Source: Dryococelus australis
Lineage: Eukaryota > Arthropoda > Insecta > Phasmatodea > Phasmatidae
Length of the DNA: 64,000 nt
Assembly (NCBI GenBank): GCA_029891345.1
Contig: CM056998.1
Span: forward strand, 173,252,332-173,316,331
Direction: 5' to 3'
Both the position numbers and the translations under genes were made by a program. This document shows positions 20,340 to 30,384 of this stretch, piece by piece. Numbering within the stretch: the first letter of the stretch is position 1; each line of letters starts with the position of its first letter. The notes under the pieces are model-generated. The model made no database searches, was not told the origin of the DNA, and saw nothing but the letters and a program-made list of their open reading frames with translations.

Positions 20340-20650
20340 AAGTTATCTGAAGACCAATCACGAAAGTTCTATCTTATAGTATCAGAATCCTCATTGGCCC
20401 AGTAAAATCGGACAGTAGCTTCATACATGCATGGTAGCCAATAAGGAAATAAACTGTCGCACATGTGTGTAGTACTTTGAATCCTAGCAAATGGTAAACT
20501 TTTCCCGTGATAAACCATCATCTCTAGATATCGGTTTATACATTGGAAGAATTCAGGACTGTGTTTAGCCTGATAGCAAATAACAAGGCGAAATTGTAGG
20601 GTTTTTAAATGAAGTGGGTGGAGAGTCTCCATTACGGTAGAAATAATATT
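20340..20650. repeat. Repeat family I, partial
   Basis: Blocks such as ATCAGAATCCTCATTGGCCC and AGTAGCTTCATACATGC match 54125-54210 inverted and, more weakly, 11470-11660 (CCCAATGAAATGAGATGGTA). Class unknown. Region 19900-20340 shows no feature beyond AT-rich frames. Confidence 0.45.
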
Positions 20651-20658
20651 TTGTTATG

Positions 20659-21056
20659 TTTGGACCATAAACTAAAGATGAGGTAGACCACTTATTCGTT
20701 TTCTGCTCATCTGCTAACATTGACCTACCCCAAAGGAACACAACTGTCGAAGTCACATGGTCAACAGTGACGAACGTGTTTGTTTATATCTTAATTTCTA
20801 AGTGACAACCACTATTATATTAAGAAAATACTTTTATCAGTTGAAACTTAATCAAACTGCTTTACTAATTGGGCAGAGCAAGTATTCAAACATTACAAAG
20901 CTCTTGTTTACTAAACTGTGTTCTAACCTCAAACCCAATCCATGCAGTTTTTGCTAGACGTGTAGGCAGAAAAGCAGTTCAGTGTTGAGACATGGAGACT
21001 GGTTGTGCGCAGCCAGCGAGATCGGTCTACCTCATCTTTAGTCTATGGTTTGGACC
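20659..21056. mobile_element. TIR element with TTTGGA(CC) duplication
   Basis: Left end CCATAAACTAAAGATGAGGT then AGACC; right end is the inverse CCATAGACTAAAGATGAGGT then AGACC, a 25-base TIR with one mismatch. TTTGGACC stands immediately at both edges (20659-20666 and 21049-21056); because CC overlaps the TIR, the true TSD is 6 to 8 bases. Parts match 53985-54120 inverted (AAACAAACACGTTC, GACCATGTGACTTTGACAG). Confidence 0.75.
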
Positions 21057-21940
21057 AACGGGAGATGGCATCTGGAACTAATACAGTGAACGAAGCAAAG
21101 TCACTGCAATTGCATACGTGAAGACTTGACATTCAACACGTCAGAAGTTTCTATTATTTTTCGCAAGCCTGAAAGTATTCAATGTCGTTCCACACCGCTC
21201 GGTTGCTCTAGCGATTTCTCCTTCTTCCTGCCAAATCTTCTCTCCCATCCCCCGCGCTACCTGGTAGTTCCCAAAAACACCCCGCAGCCAAAAGGTGTGC
21301 CAGCGTAACGGACCTGAAGCGAAAAAAAATTCTTTCAACCGTTTTACGATGGTGAAAACAGCGGGATAAGGGGTGAGTTCTCGTCTGGCGAGGGACTTCA
21401 AAAGCGAGGGGGTTGCCTATGTAATTTCGCTGAGTGCCCGCTCAATGATAGGATAGATTACCCTTTCCTAACCACTCCTCCTCCTAGACATAAATCTTGA
21501 TTGCCCCTCTCTCGCGCTTTCCCATCCCCTTGCCAAGCTTTTTTTCTAAACTCCTCAACTCGCCCTTCTTGGTCGCGACCGCCATATCTTAAAGGCGCTC
21601 TTCTTTAACGTCATCCGCGAAGCCACAAAACTTCATCTCTGCCATGTGGCCCGTCTTATTCCTGGAGACACGCTCCGCGAATAAATTACAATTTATAACG
21701 CCTGCAGGAATTTGGACCTCTTCTCTAGTCCCGCCCGTTGGTCCCTATGCGAGGGCCGCTAGTAGGCCTCTGGCATTTCTACTTCCTACGATCCACTCAG
21801 ATCGCACTCACGCCGAATGTGTAGGTGACAGTTAACACATATCGAGGTCTGCACACATTTATTGGCACTAAGGCCAACTGGTTGTGTTGGCGTATGTGTT
21901 AGAACTCACAATCGTGCTATTGGTCCATACCACACCGGAC
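21057..21940. other. Moderately GC-rich unique stretch
   Basis: Higher GC than its neighbours, with an 86-codon minus frame (21141-21401) and a 63-codon plus frame (21644-21835), neither with a recognised motif. No internal repeat partner found. Possible exon or regulatory region; no positive evidence. Confidence 0.3.
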
Positions 21941-22311
21941 CCCCCCATCCTGTAATTTACAGCGTTCATTATTGGCTGGTCAACAACCAATGGAGAGTCG
22001 AGCTTAAACTATCCAGTCAAATGTTCTTTACCGTATAAAAAGATTTACAATCAATCATGTCTCTTTGAGTGGCTATAAAAAATTAGCTCTATCGTTAGCA
22101 ATATGGCTACTGCGCTGTCGTGTTCTTGCGAGGTCATGTTAAACACTAACCGAACAAAGACTGCACATCCATGCTAGTTTTATTCAGAACAACAAAGAAA
22201 TTTTGAAAAATAGCTTTGCTTGAGCTACACTCTAGCATAGTCTACATGGCGTTAAGTCTCCACAATTTATTCGGGGTCATGTTGAAGTACAATCACGTGT
22301 AGGTTTCTTAT

Positions 22312-22669
22312 AGGTAGCTCAACGTTCATTGAGCACTTTTGAAATCAACATTTGAAAAATGTCGCTGCCGCTACATGCACATATTTTAACGAGTAAGCAC
22401 ACGGAGTGGCATGTGCCTCGTAAAGTTGGCGACGAAGGAAGGATAGGAATTCCATGTCTTAATTTTGAATCATCAAGTTTTAGGTAAACATTTGTAAATA
22501 CAGAAGCAGCTTATTTTGATTTCTGTATTTTTATGCGCATAAATTTAAGCAGTAACAAAAATTGTAAAATATTTACATCTCTAATGTCAATTTTACGTAT
22601 GGTGGAAGAGTACGCAATATAGAAACAAATATAAATTAAGCAGGGCTTTCTAAAGTGTTTAGAACAACG
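22312..22669 (-). mobile_element. Family A MITE, inverted copy
   Basis: Minus-oriented copy: TTGAGCACTTTTGAAATCAA at its left, then GTAAAGTTGG.GACGAAGG, CCATGTCTTAATTTTGAAT, ACGTATGGTGGAAGAGTACG and AAGCAGGGCTTTCTAAAGTG. Somewhat shortened. Confidence 0.75.
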
Positions 22670-22686
22670 TATAATTTTGATATCGA

Positions 22687-22760
22687 CAGAGACCTGAGAA
22701 ATTTTGCGAATTATTTAACGGAAAAGTTATACTTCAAAAGCATGTAGATTTGACTTCCTT
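22687..22760 (+). mobile_element. hAT-like MITE fragment (TAGAGACCTG family)
   Basis: CAGAGACCTGAGAAATTTTG followed by CGAATT resembles the left TIR of the family at 8662. A second TIR-like start, TAGGTCCCAGGAAAATTTGC, lies at about 22786. No matching right end was found. Confidence 0.4.
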
Positions 22761-23172
22761 TCTCAATTTGATCACAGTGTGTAAGTAGGTCCCAGGAAAA
22801 TTTGCGTTACGATCCGACAGCAGAAAGTTAGTGTGGTACCACCTGAAGGACTATTCTTTAGCCACTAAAAACAGTTCGGCGTTAGGCTGACCAATATCGT
22901 GTAACGCTGTTACACGCGCTCGTATAAAGGCCATCGAGAGAATGAAATCACGAATTGTGCTCGGGTGTGTATAGGGGAGTGGAGTCTAAACTTGTTCCAA
23001 AACAATAACCAATTTTACCAGCTCTCTATTCGTGAGATACAACCTATGCAAATTCGAGTCAATGACCAACCTACAAGAAAACGAGCACTGAATCCCGTGC
23101 TACCTGGTGTGGGGTAAAACTAGAGCGTCGGCCAATGAAACAGCTGAATGAGGCTTAGGCACACGTTATGGA

Positions 23173-23699
23173 TAGAGCTAGTTACTTCTCGCGAAAAAAT
23201 ATGAGTAAACAACAGTAGACTTTAATACTATAAGTAGAGACCTGAAAAATTCGCTAAATCATTTTGGGACAAGCTATAATTCAAAACACTTGCTTGCGTT
23301 TATATAGGTCTAATTTAAGCCATTGGCCACTCCTGGAGAACGGCTTCCAATTGTCGCCGTCCACTGTGACAACATATAACCATGTGCTGTTGACATCGGT
23401 ATATGTGTACATAAGACTATAGAGTCTAGTCTGCAGGTCGTTGAACTAGCGAATTTTTCAGGTCTCTAACTATAAGCACCAAACAGCAGTTTGTTTACTG
23501 TCGTTGTTACTGCCTGCTTTAGGACGCGTTTTCATATTTGACCTTGCCGCTCAGAATTCTGCAAAATCCGCACGGCTCCTACGTGATTCGTGAGCAGACA
23601 GTTGACACGTGTCAAAAAGTAATTCAGCTAATAAGATAGGTAAACGATCAAACAGTGATATACAATACAACTTGTCTTGAAATATTTTCACTACCCGTA
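23173..23699 (+). mobile_element. hAT-like MITE (family C), copy 2, with nested element
   Basis: Starts TAGAGCTAGTTACTTCTCGC and ends with the inverse of TACGGGTAGTGAAAATATTT. Flanks GTTATGGA (23165-23172) and CTTATGGA (23700-23707) agree at seven of eight bases. The interior matches copy 1 (11890-12187) except for the 234-bp element at 23235-23468 and its duplication. Confidence 0.87.
23235..23468. mobile_element. hAT-like MITE (TAGAGACCTG family), nested
   Basis: Perfect TIR tips: TAGAGACCTGAAAAATTCGC at the left and, inverted, TAGAGACCTGAAAAATTCGC at the right. Exact 8-bp duplication ACTATAAG at 23227-23234 and 23469-23476. The empty site is visible in family C copy 1 (TTTAATACTATAAACACC). 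This fixes both the ends and the TSD length of the family. Confidence 0.96.
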
Positions 23700-24043
23700 C
23701 TTATGGAGTCAAGAATTTTAGCGAGTGAACCATCGAAATTTAAGGTCTCTAGCGGTCGGGCGACAGTTTACAGTACATTCACGGTTATTTCCAATGTTTC
23801 TGGAGCCTTGCAAAAGTTATACTTCCGGGATATTACTCCGCCTTATGCAAACAAAGCTTAACCAAGTTGTGACGTCGAAAGAAGTTCTTTGCCACCTTTA
23901 GTAGAGCACGTATAAAATATGTTTTATTTGCAACACTATATATTAAAAAGATAACGAAAGGGTTAACTGGCTACATTCAAAAACCTTGCTGGGGAGCTAC
24001 TTTTCTCTCTTAATGATGCGTAGCTGTGAAAATATTACTATAG

Positions 24044-24115
24044 ATTATTCACGGTTATCTGAGCACTTTTGAAAGCCCTGCTTAATATATACTGGTATGC
24101 ACGTTTTGTACGTGA
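24044..24115 (+). mobile_element. Family A-type left end fragment
   Basis: ATTCACGGTTATCTGAGCAC, TTTTGAAAGCCCTGCTTAAT and ATGCACGTTTTGTA match the left 70 bases of family A; nothing of the rest follows. Just beyond (24270-24300) a CTTGAAATATTTTCGCGAAA end of a hAT-like element is seen without a partner. Confidence 0.65.
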
Positions 24116-24299
24116 GACGATATTGTTCTTATTTGTGTGGGCCAAATATAATAAAGTACTCCGATACTGAACGTCCATGATTCGCGGACAGGCACTTGTG
24201 GCACGTGATATTTAAAAACATCCAACCATGAATGTGCATATGAACAAAATGTTGTGGAGTACAACGTGTCTTGAAATATTTTCGCGAAAAACACCTGTC

Positions 24300-25274
24300 T
24301 TTACTAATATGTACCGACTATCTTTTGCCCGCCACTTTGTCCGCGTATAATTCGTGTTTTCGTTACAGTATTTTTTTTTTTTTTAAGTAAGTATGTCTTT
24401 AAAATAGAATACATATTTTAAAATAGAAGGGTGAAATGAAATGCAAGGCGAAAAATTAGAGAGAGTTGTGGCTGTTAAGTTTGGAGTTGTTAGGCCGTTT
24501 CAACTTGAAACATAAGTTTTTTACAGTACTTCTTTATAAACAATGGTCTATACCATTTCAGTTATTAGGACGGTCTTACTATTGGTTTATTTGTAAAGAA
24601 AATACCTACCACGTATTTAATTATTTATTTTTTTAGTACTTTCAAAAGTTTAGTGTTAATAGGTCACGCTGATATTTTTTTCTCCATTCAAACTTTCAAT
24701 CCTTATTTCATCGATTAATAAGTTCAATTTTTAAACAACCCTACTTTGTGGCTGCATACATTATATAATGAATGTTTCCTCCAAATTCCATGTTTCTATG
24801 ACAAATGGTTGAGGCTGCACATTAATACGCCAATCAGTTAGTCAGTTATTACTTTTCTATATAGTATAGATTGCGCAAACAATGTAAATTCCAAAAGAAC
24901 AATTATTATAAATATAAATAGCTTAACATTCAGTCCATTATGTCCAAAAATCCAGCAGTTATACAAGTTCACTTTAAAATAAAAAAATCGGAACTTTATC
25001 ACGTGTGTTTCTCTAACCTGAATGTCCACATTTCCTTACATTTCGATTAATTATATTAAACTTTCCGGCATTATTGGTTTACACTTCGGTGCTAGTTGAA
25101 ATAGTGCGTGTGAAAGTGTTTCTCTGGCAACATGCCCGGAATAATTACTATGCACTTTTGGGACATCGCCAAGACCGAGTAAAACATTTTTACAGAATGT
25201 TTTGGCGCAGTTGAAGAGCAAAGTTTACTCGCAGAGTAAAATTTTGGAACGCCACCCAAGCCATACCAGACGGG

Positions 25275-25275
<1 letters not shown>
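24300..25275. other. AT-rich spacer
   Basis: Low-complexity AT-rich sequence with a T run at 24371-24384. No gene or repeat recognised. Confidence 0.5.

Positions 25276-25359
<84 letters not shown>
25276..25359. repeat. TA microsatellite, about 42 units
   Basis: Uninterrupted TA run of about 84 bases. The minus-strand frame with a long IY repeat (25190-25411) is read from it and is not a gene. Confidence 0.98.
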
Positions 25360-25360
<1 letters not shown>

Positions 25361-26049
25361 GGGTGTATTTAAAGTCGACCGACAAACTTCCTTCGGGTGT
25401 AGGTTAATCACAAAAAGGAAGTTGAAAAAATATATACGACATACGGTCTAAAATTGATTCTAAGGGAGGTATACGTTTTTGAAGTTGTAGTAGAAGAAAA
25501 AGTTTATTACAATATCACTGTAACTTTCCTCCCTCTGGAATCTTCCCCTCCTTTTAATAGCCGCAAAAGTGTGTTATTGTGTATTGTGCGTGCTCCAACT
25601 GCAATGTATTGGTAAATATTATTTCGATAGTTAAACATGAATTACTCGAAAACGGTGAGGTTTAGGGTACTTACAAAAAGGTGACCCTTTTGTTGATTGC
25701 GGCATGAGGATTAATAATCCATCCTTTAAATTCCGAATATGCCACCGCAACATGAATGTTGTTTGAAATATGTGCTTTAACAGTGATTATTTAAATGAAA
25801 TATTTTGATGACAGCGACAAGTGTTGTGTTTGAAGATCTTTGTTCAGTTAACAGATATCCAGACAATCGGTGGCTCATCTTAAATATTATCTTTAATATT
25901 TTCAATAAACAAGTGTTCCAGGTCTAACTTCAAAGATGTGTACAGCCCTTAGTATTCACTATAGACCATGTTGTTTACTATACGATTTCAACTTATTTTT
26001 TCGTGATTAACCTACCACGAAGTTTGTCGGTCGAATTTAGATACATCCT
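25361..26049. mobile_element. TIR element of about 690 bp inside a TA tract
   Basis: Left end GGGTGTATTTAAAGTCGACC followed by GACAAACTTCCTTCGGGTGT and AGGTTAATCACAAAAAGGAA; the right end is the inverse of ATGTATCTAAATTCGACCGA, CAAACTTCGTGGTAGGTTAA and TCACGAAAAAATAAGTTGAA. The imperfect TIR is about 60 bases. The centre has no open frame above 60 codons, so it is non-autonomous. Both flanks are TA microsatellite, so it landed in or beside one. Superfamily not determined. Confidence 0.82.
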
Positions 26050-26632
26050 GAATATATACATATAACCTGTATATATATACATTATATATATCCTGTATAT
26101 ATACATCATGTATATAAATACTCTGAAATCATTTATAGGTACATAGATTTATTTACAGGAACGCGACATTATGATATTTAATTGCTACATATGGATTTTA
26201 CTGTCGTTTGTTATTGCGAAATATAAATTGAGACATATATAGCAAAGCCTTAAAATGTTATGCATTTCTCTAACTGTTAAAGTATTCAAGTTTGGTAAAG
26301 GGAAAGCATATTTTACACTTATCCTCCGCGGAAATAAAACGGCAAACTGGAACATCCTTGTTATCCGCACGAGCTACGTCTAGAAGTGGATCTCACGTTG
26401 AATATAGTTTCTGAATACATTTAACACGAATTTAGTTTTAAATACATCAACAGATAGTAACTAAATTATTGACCGACTCATGAATAAAGTTATATAGCCT
26501 TTAACAAAGTTAATATACACCTGTCTCTGCATATTAGTAAACACACAATGCTAATTACTTCATGCTTGTTCCAGAAGCACATTTACTCTTGGTTTGCTCA
26601 GCTGTAACTCTGTATTGCTCTACTATCGGAAC

Positions 26633-26900
26633 GGAGCCGCGGTGGCTGAGCGCTCAAACTGCTCATCTCCAACCAAGGCGAACCGAGTTCAATCCCCGGC
26701 CGGGTCACTCCCAGATTTTCGCATGTGGTAATCGTATCGGACGATGCCGTTAGTCGGCGGTGTTTTCTCGGGGATCTCCCTCCTTCTCCCTACCCTTTCA
26801 TTCCGGCGCTGCTCCATATTCACCCGAAGCACCCTCATCGGCTCCCAAGACCTCGCTGTTAAGCGCCGTCCAAATCTCTGCACTCGCATTCACTCACTCT
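26633..26900 (+). mobile_element. tRNA-derived SINE, copy 4
   Basis: GGAGCCGCGGTGGCTGAGCG, B-box GAGTTCAATCCCCGG, GTATCGGACGATGCCGTTAG, TTTTCTCGGGGATCTCCC, CATTCCGGCGCTGCTCC, CCCTCATCGGCTCCCAAGAC, CTCGCTGTTAAGCGCCGTCC. Best-preserved copy. The frames 26744-27190, 26760-26996 and 26689-26889 begin in it. Confidence 0.95.
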
Positions 26901-27240
26901 ACTCTCGGAGTAGCGTGTTGGAACTGCACTTTGAAGTGGAAAGGACGAGCGGGTCAAGGGCCAGGAGGGTGTCCGCGGCTCGGAAGAGGAGAATGAGGGG
27001 GGGGGGGGTGGAGGCGGATACTGTGCCCAATGGAGCGCGCCTCAGCCGGCCGGGAGAAGCCACTAAGCTCCGGAGCTGGCTAGTTGGCGACCTGGCCGGC
27101 GACACATTCCATTTCCGGCGGCGGTCCCCTGCTTCCGGCGTCGCGACCCTCACCCCTTCCCCTTCACCAACCACACCGCCCTTCTCGTAGAACCCTTTGA
27201 CCAAGCAGCAAGGTAGGGGTCACGATGGGGATGTGCCACA
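26901..27240. other. GC- and CpG-rich patch
   Basis: Strongly GC-rich sequence following the SINE, with many CpG (for example GCCGGCCGGGAGAAGCC-like and TTTCCGGCGGCGGTCCCC stretches) and a G run at 26999-27010. Open frames on both strands are compositional. It could be a CpG island or an exon; no motif was recognised. Confidence 0.4.
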
Positions 27241-27335
27241 TGCACTCTCGTCCAAGCCTGCACGTCTTACAAACACTCTCGTTTGTAACTAGAGACAGGG
27301 AAACTTCGAGAATTTACACTGTGAGGGGCTAAACT

Positions 27336-27840
27336 TTAACCCGTTCGTTCATACCTTCATTTCCGAGTTCAAGTTTTGCAATCACTTTTTTTTTCATTGT
27401 GTCCTTGTCTTCAGTATTTGTCTTCCAGCCAGTGAACAACGATCTGCGTGCTCGAGGAAGTTGGCATTAACAAGTAACGTCAAACACATGTATACCCTGT
27501 TCACTGTAAAGTGAGTACTTTTATGCCCTAGTTACTTTTCTCCTGTCAGTAAATTTTCAATCATTTAACTACCTATTTAACTAAATATTACCATGTAAGT
27601 TGTTAAAAAAACAGTCTGTACATTCCACCACACTCGGAAGTTAAGGTTTAAGGCTTAATTAATATATATTTATTGACTAATATTCCAAATGAGAGGGCTT
27701 TCGAAATTGCTCACTTTACCGTGATTAGCCTATATAAATTTCCACCAATCAGATTAGCCACGAGGAAGAATGGGTGCTGTCGTCTTGCTGTGTACAATGC
27801 CTGTCATAAATATCAGTCAAATGCAACGTGTCCACGATTA
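27336..27840 (+). repeat. Repeat family B, split by a small TIR element
   Basis: Blocks GTTCGTTCATACCTTCATTT, CCGAGTTCAAGT.TTGCAATCA, CAGCCAGTGAACAACGATCT and, after the insert, CCACCAATCAGATTAG, GAGGAAGA and TGCCTGTCATAAAT match 57400-57655 (continuous) and 61865-62520 (also split). Class unknown. Confidence 0.65.
27495..27730. mobile_element. Short family A relative, nested in repeat B
   Basis: 236 bp. Left end CCCTGTTCACTGTAAAGTGA, right end (inverse) GGCTAATCACGGTAAAGTGA. Tips as in family A, but the interior is different and both arms carry the GCCCT-type subterminal block. Flanked by TA on both sides. Confidence 0.75.
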
Positions 27841-28211
27841 TTGTCACAATGACTGAACGGATTCAAAACTGATACAGTTGTGCTTCTCCCCTATTTTACA
27901 GCAATTTGTAATACTCGACCTCGTATGCATCTACCTAACGATCGAATCTCGTGCAGTATAAAGCTCTAAGCAAGAGTTAAACTGGCATTTTAAGGTGGCA
28001 GTAACCAACTAGTAGCGACCCTACAATTTCTAGCTGTAATTCTGAGACAGGCTGGGTGTTTTAAAACTGTATGTTAGCTTTTATGTGTGTCAATTAACTT
28101 CGACTCATCCGACAAGTCCCATAGGGGCATTTATTACGGACCTGCAAAGACTTCGCCGTCCTGTATGTATTCGAATAGATACAATTCGTTTATTTACTTA
28201 TATATAAACAT

Positions 28212-28398
28212 TTCACGACAAATTGAACACTTATGAAAGCCCTACTCAAGATCTACTTCTACCCACACGGTGTGTTCTTCCACCATACAGTATGTAACAT
28301 TAACATTGCCATGGGCCTCATAACTTTATTCATGCATCGGTCAAGTGAAATTATAAAATTATTAGTAAAGGATATATTTTACAAACCTACTCATCAGT
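28212..28398 (+). mobile_element. Family A MITE, left half
   Basis: TTCACGACAAATTGAACACT, GAAAGCCCTACTCAAGATCT, TTCTTCCACCATA, TTGCCATGGGCCTCATAACT, TTATTCATGCATCGGTCAAG. The match ends at about 28398, just before the integrase fragment, so the copy was cut there. Confidence 0.8.
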
Positions 28399-28403
28399 AG
28401 TCC

Positions 28404-28970
28404 GAGGGCTATGGGATGAGGTCGCCTTCAAAAATACAAGTGGATATTCTTGGACCACTACCAATCAGTGAGCGAGGTAATCAGTACCTTCTGGTAGCAC
28501 AAGACTATTTCACAAAGTGGCCCGAGGTCATACCAGTGTCAAACCAAGAGGCAGGTATGGTAGCTGATGCACTTGTAGAGTATGTTTTCTCCAGGTTGGG
28601 AGTGACACTTGAGCTTCATTCTGATCAAGAACGGAATTTTGAAGCAACTCTTATCCGAGAGGTAACGAGGATTTTAGGAATGAAGAAAACCCGCACCACA
28701 GCATTGCGCCATCAGATGGATGGGATGGTCGAGAGGCTAAATCGGACCCTGGAACAGTATCTGGCGATCTTCGTAAACGACAACCAAAAAGATTCGTACT
28801 CCAGAGTACCCTTATTTCTCCTGGAATATCGTTCGGTGGGCCACGAGTCTGCAAGGGTAACCCCTTCAAGGATGCTGTTTGGGAGACAGCTCCGCCTTCC
28901 TGGTGACCTGCTGTTCGGACGTCCATTGGAAGAAGAAGCAGAAATACACAATAAAGAGTTTATTCTTTCG
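28404..28970 (+). pseudogene. Ty3/gypsy-type integrase core fragment
   Basis: An open frame of about 185 codons (28416-28988) carries the retroelement integrase catalytic core. Order: VDILGPLP (first catalytic Asp) near residue 9, TKWPEVIPV near 34, HSDQERNFE (second Asp) near 68, KKTRTTALR near 89, DGMVERLNRTLEQYL (catalytic Glu) near 101, and the TPSRMLFGRQLRLP block near 146. All three D, D, E residues are present. The usual SDQG is SDQE and the usual HPQSDG reads RHQMDG. There is no zinc-binding N-terminus, reverse transcriptase, protease or LTR nearby, and the frame leaves the homologous region after about GRPLEEE. Integrase inserts retroelement cDNA in the nucleus; this fragment cannot act alone. 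The left border coincides with a family A copy. Confidence 0.9.
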
Positions 28971-28973
28971 CCA

Positions 28974-29110
28974 GCCTCCATGGTGTAGTCAGTTTATGAA
29001 TTAGTTGGAGGCTCTTGGTTTGAATCCCGGATAAGACATGGTTAATTATAATCTAGTTTCTGGGTTCAAGTCCCAGCTAAGACATATATGATTGTAAGGC
29101 AGTAACCATT
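28974..29110 (+). repeat. tRNA-like module with two B-boxes
   Basis: ATGGTGTAGTCAGTTTATGA resembles an A-box region. GGTTTGAATCCC at 29017 and GGGTTCAAGTCCC at 29062 are two B-box-like sites, each followed by (A/G)(G/C).TAAGACAT. The spacing of about 45 bases suggests a tandem duplication of a tRNA-derived tail. No complete tRNA fold is apparent. Confidence 0.45.
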
Positions 29111-29542
29111 AACCATATTACATAAAAGGAAGAATGAACATATCACATAATTAAAATATATAATTAAATGTTAGTAAAAAAAAGGTTATTCGTTCATTTG
29201 TGTACATCGAAAATATAGCTGTTGAATCATAGTATAACATTCTGGGTTAAAAACATCGTATTGCAAAAAGCTTGTATCGAATTTACAATTGTTCTTATAT
29301 AGATCATTATATAAGAACCTTATTAAAAAATAATAGCTTAAAACCGAATAAGTACAGGTATTTCATGTTAAATTTCAACATATACACACTAAATATCAGA
29401 TAACGTGTTGAATCCTTTAAATTTGCATTAAATTTGGTTAAAATTGACTTCAGAACATTTCAAATATGTAATCAATTCGTTCGATGTATTTTGGAAACAA
29501 ATTATGATATATAAAATTTGCGACAAGGGAGGATGTCTGGCC

Positions 29543-29991
29543 TATAAATAGAGTGTCCTGCCCGGAGCTTGCCATTTGCTGTTCTGACTTCATGGGGTCA
29601 ACATCTCCCCTCCAGTGCACAGGTGTATAATCTAAACTGTGAACCAGTCATGCTGCTTCGAGCTGCTGCCGAAGTCGATTTGTTCAGGGACACTGGCTGC
29701 CAGCTCGCTGCTTGGTTGCCTCTGCAGGGCTCTTCTGCAGTGGTCAATGGACCCATAACCCCATCGGTTCCTAGCTTCTGCGGCGACAGTAAAAGGTACC
29801 CGAGCTTACCACACACCTGGCCGATTGCTAGCCTGCCAGAGAAGGCATCCCGGAACTCGCTTGGGATTGCAGCCAGCCGCCTGCTGGAGCAGGAACCCCG
29901 GCGCTCGTCTGCCTCAGCGGGGTATCGCTCAGCCTGATGATCTGTGTTCAGGTCTTGTTGAACATCATGAACCTTTGCTACTAGAATTGAT
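29543..29991 (+). promoter_or_regulatory. Possible promoter and first exon
   Basis: TATAAATA at 29543-29550, a CCATTT initiator-like site with its A at 29574 (31 bases on), about 400 bases of GC-richer sequence, and a consensus splice donor GTAAGT at 29992. A 122-codon frame (29569-29937) lacks an ATG at its start and has no known motif. Downstream is AT-rich, intron-like. It could be a host transcript start or the 5' region of an element such as the Polinton at 33 kb. Region 29111-29540 is AT-rich and featureless. Confidence 0.35.
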
Positions 29992-30384
29992 GTAAGTTAG
30001 AACTTTTAAATATTTAGATCTTTTTCATTAATTAAAAATTTGTAGTGCGATTTTTATAATGTTTAGTGTAACTTTTTCTGGTAATAGTCAAAAACATTTC
30101 AAGCCTTTGCAATTTGGATTAAATTCATTAATCTTTTTAAAACAAATCTTTAAAATTTGTATGAAATTTTCTTAACTTTGTTTATAGTTTATATAATTTT
30201 TATTAATTTCAGGTAGACTTTTTTTTTAACAAGTCTTCAATTTAAATGAAATTTCATTAAAATCATTAATGTTTATAGCAATTTGTTAAACATTTACAAT
30301 ATATTTTTATTTAGTTTCTTTTTAAGTAGTTTTACATATTTCTTAATAGTTTTGCATATTCTTAAGTAGTTTTACATATTTTTA

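Noticed and set aside
25190..25411. Minus-strand frame with a long Ile-Tyr repeat
   Set aside because: Translation of the TA microsatellite.
29000..29090. Pair of tRNA genes
   Set aside because: Two B-box-like sites only 45 bases apart, without complete acceptor stems.
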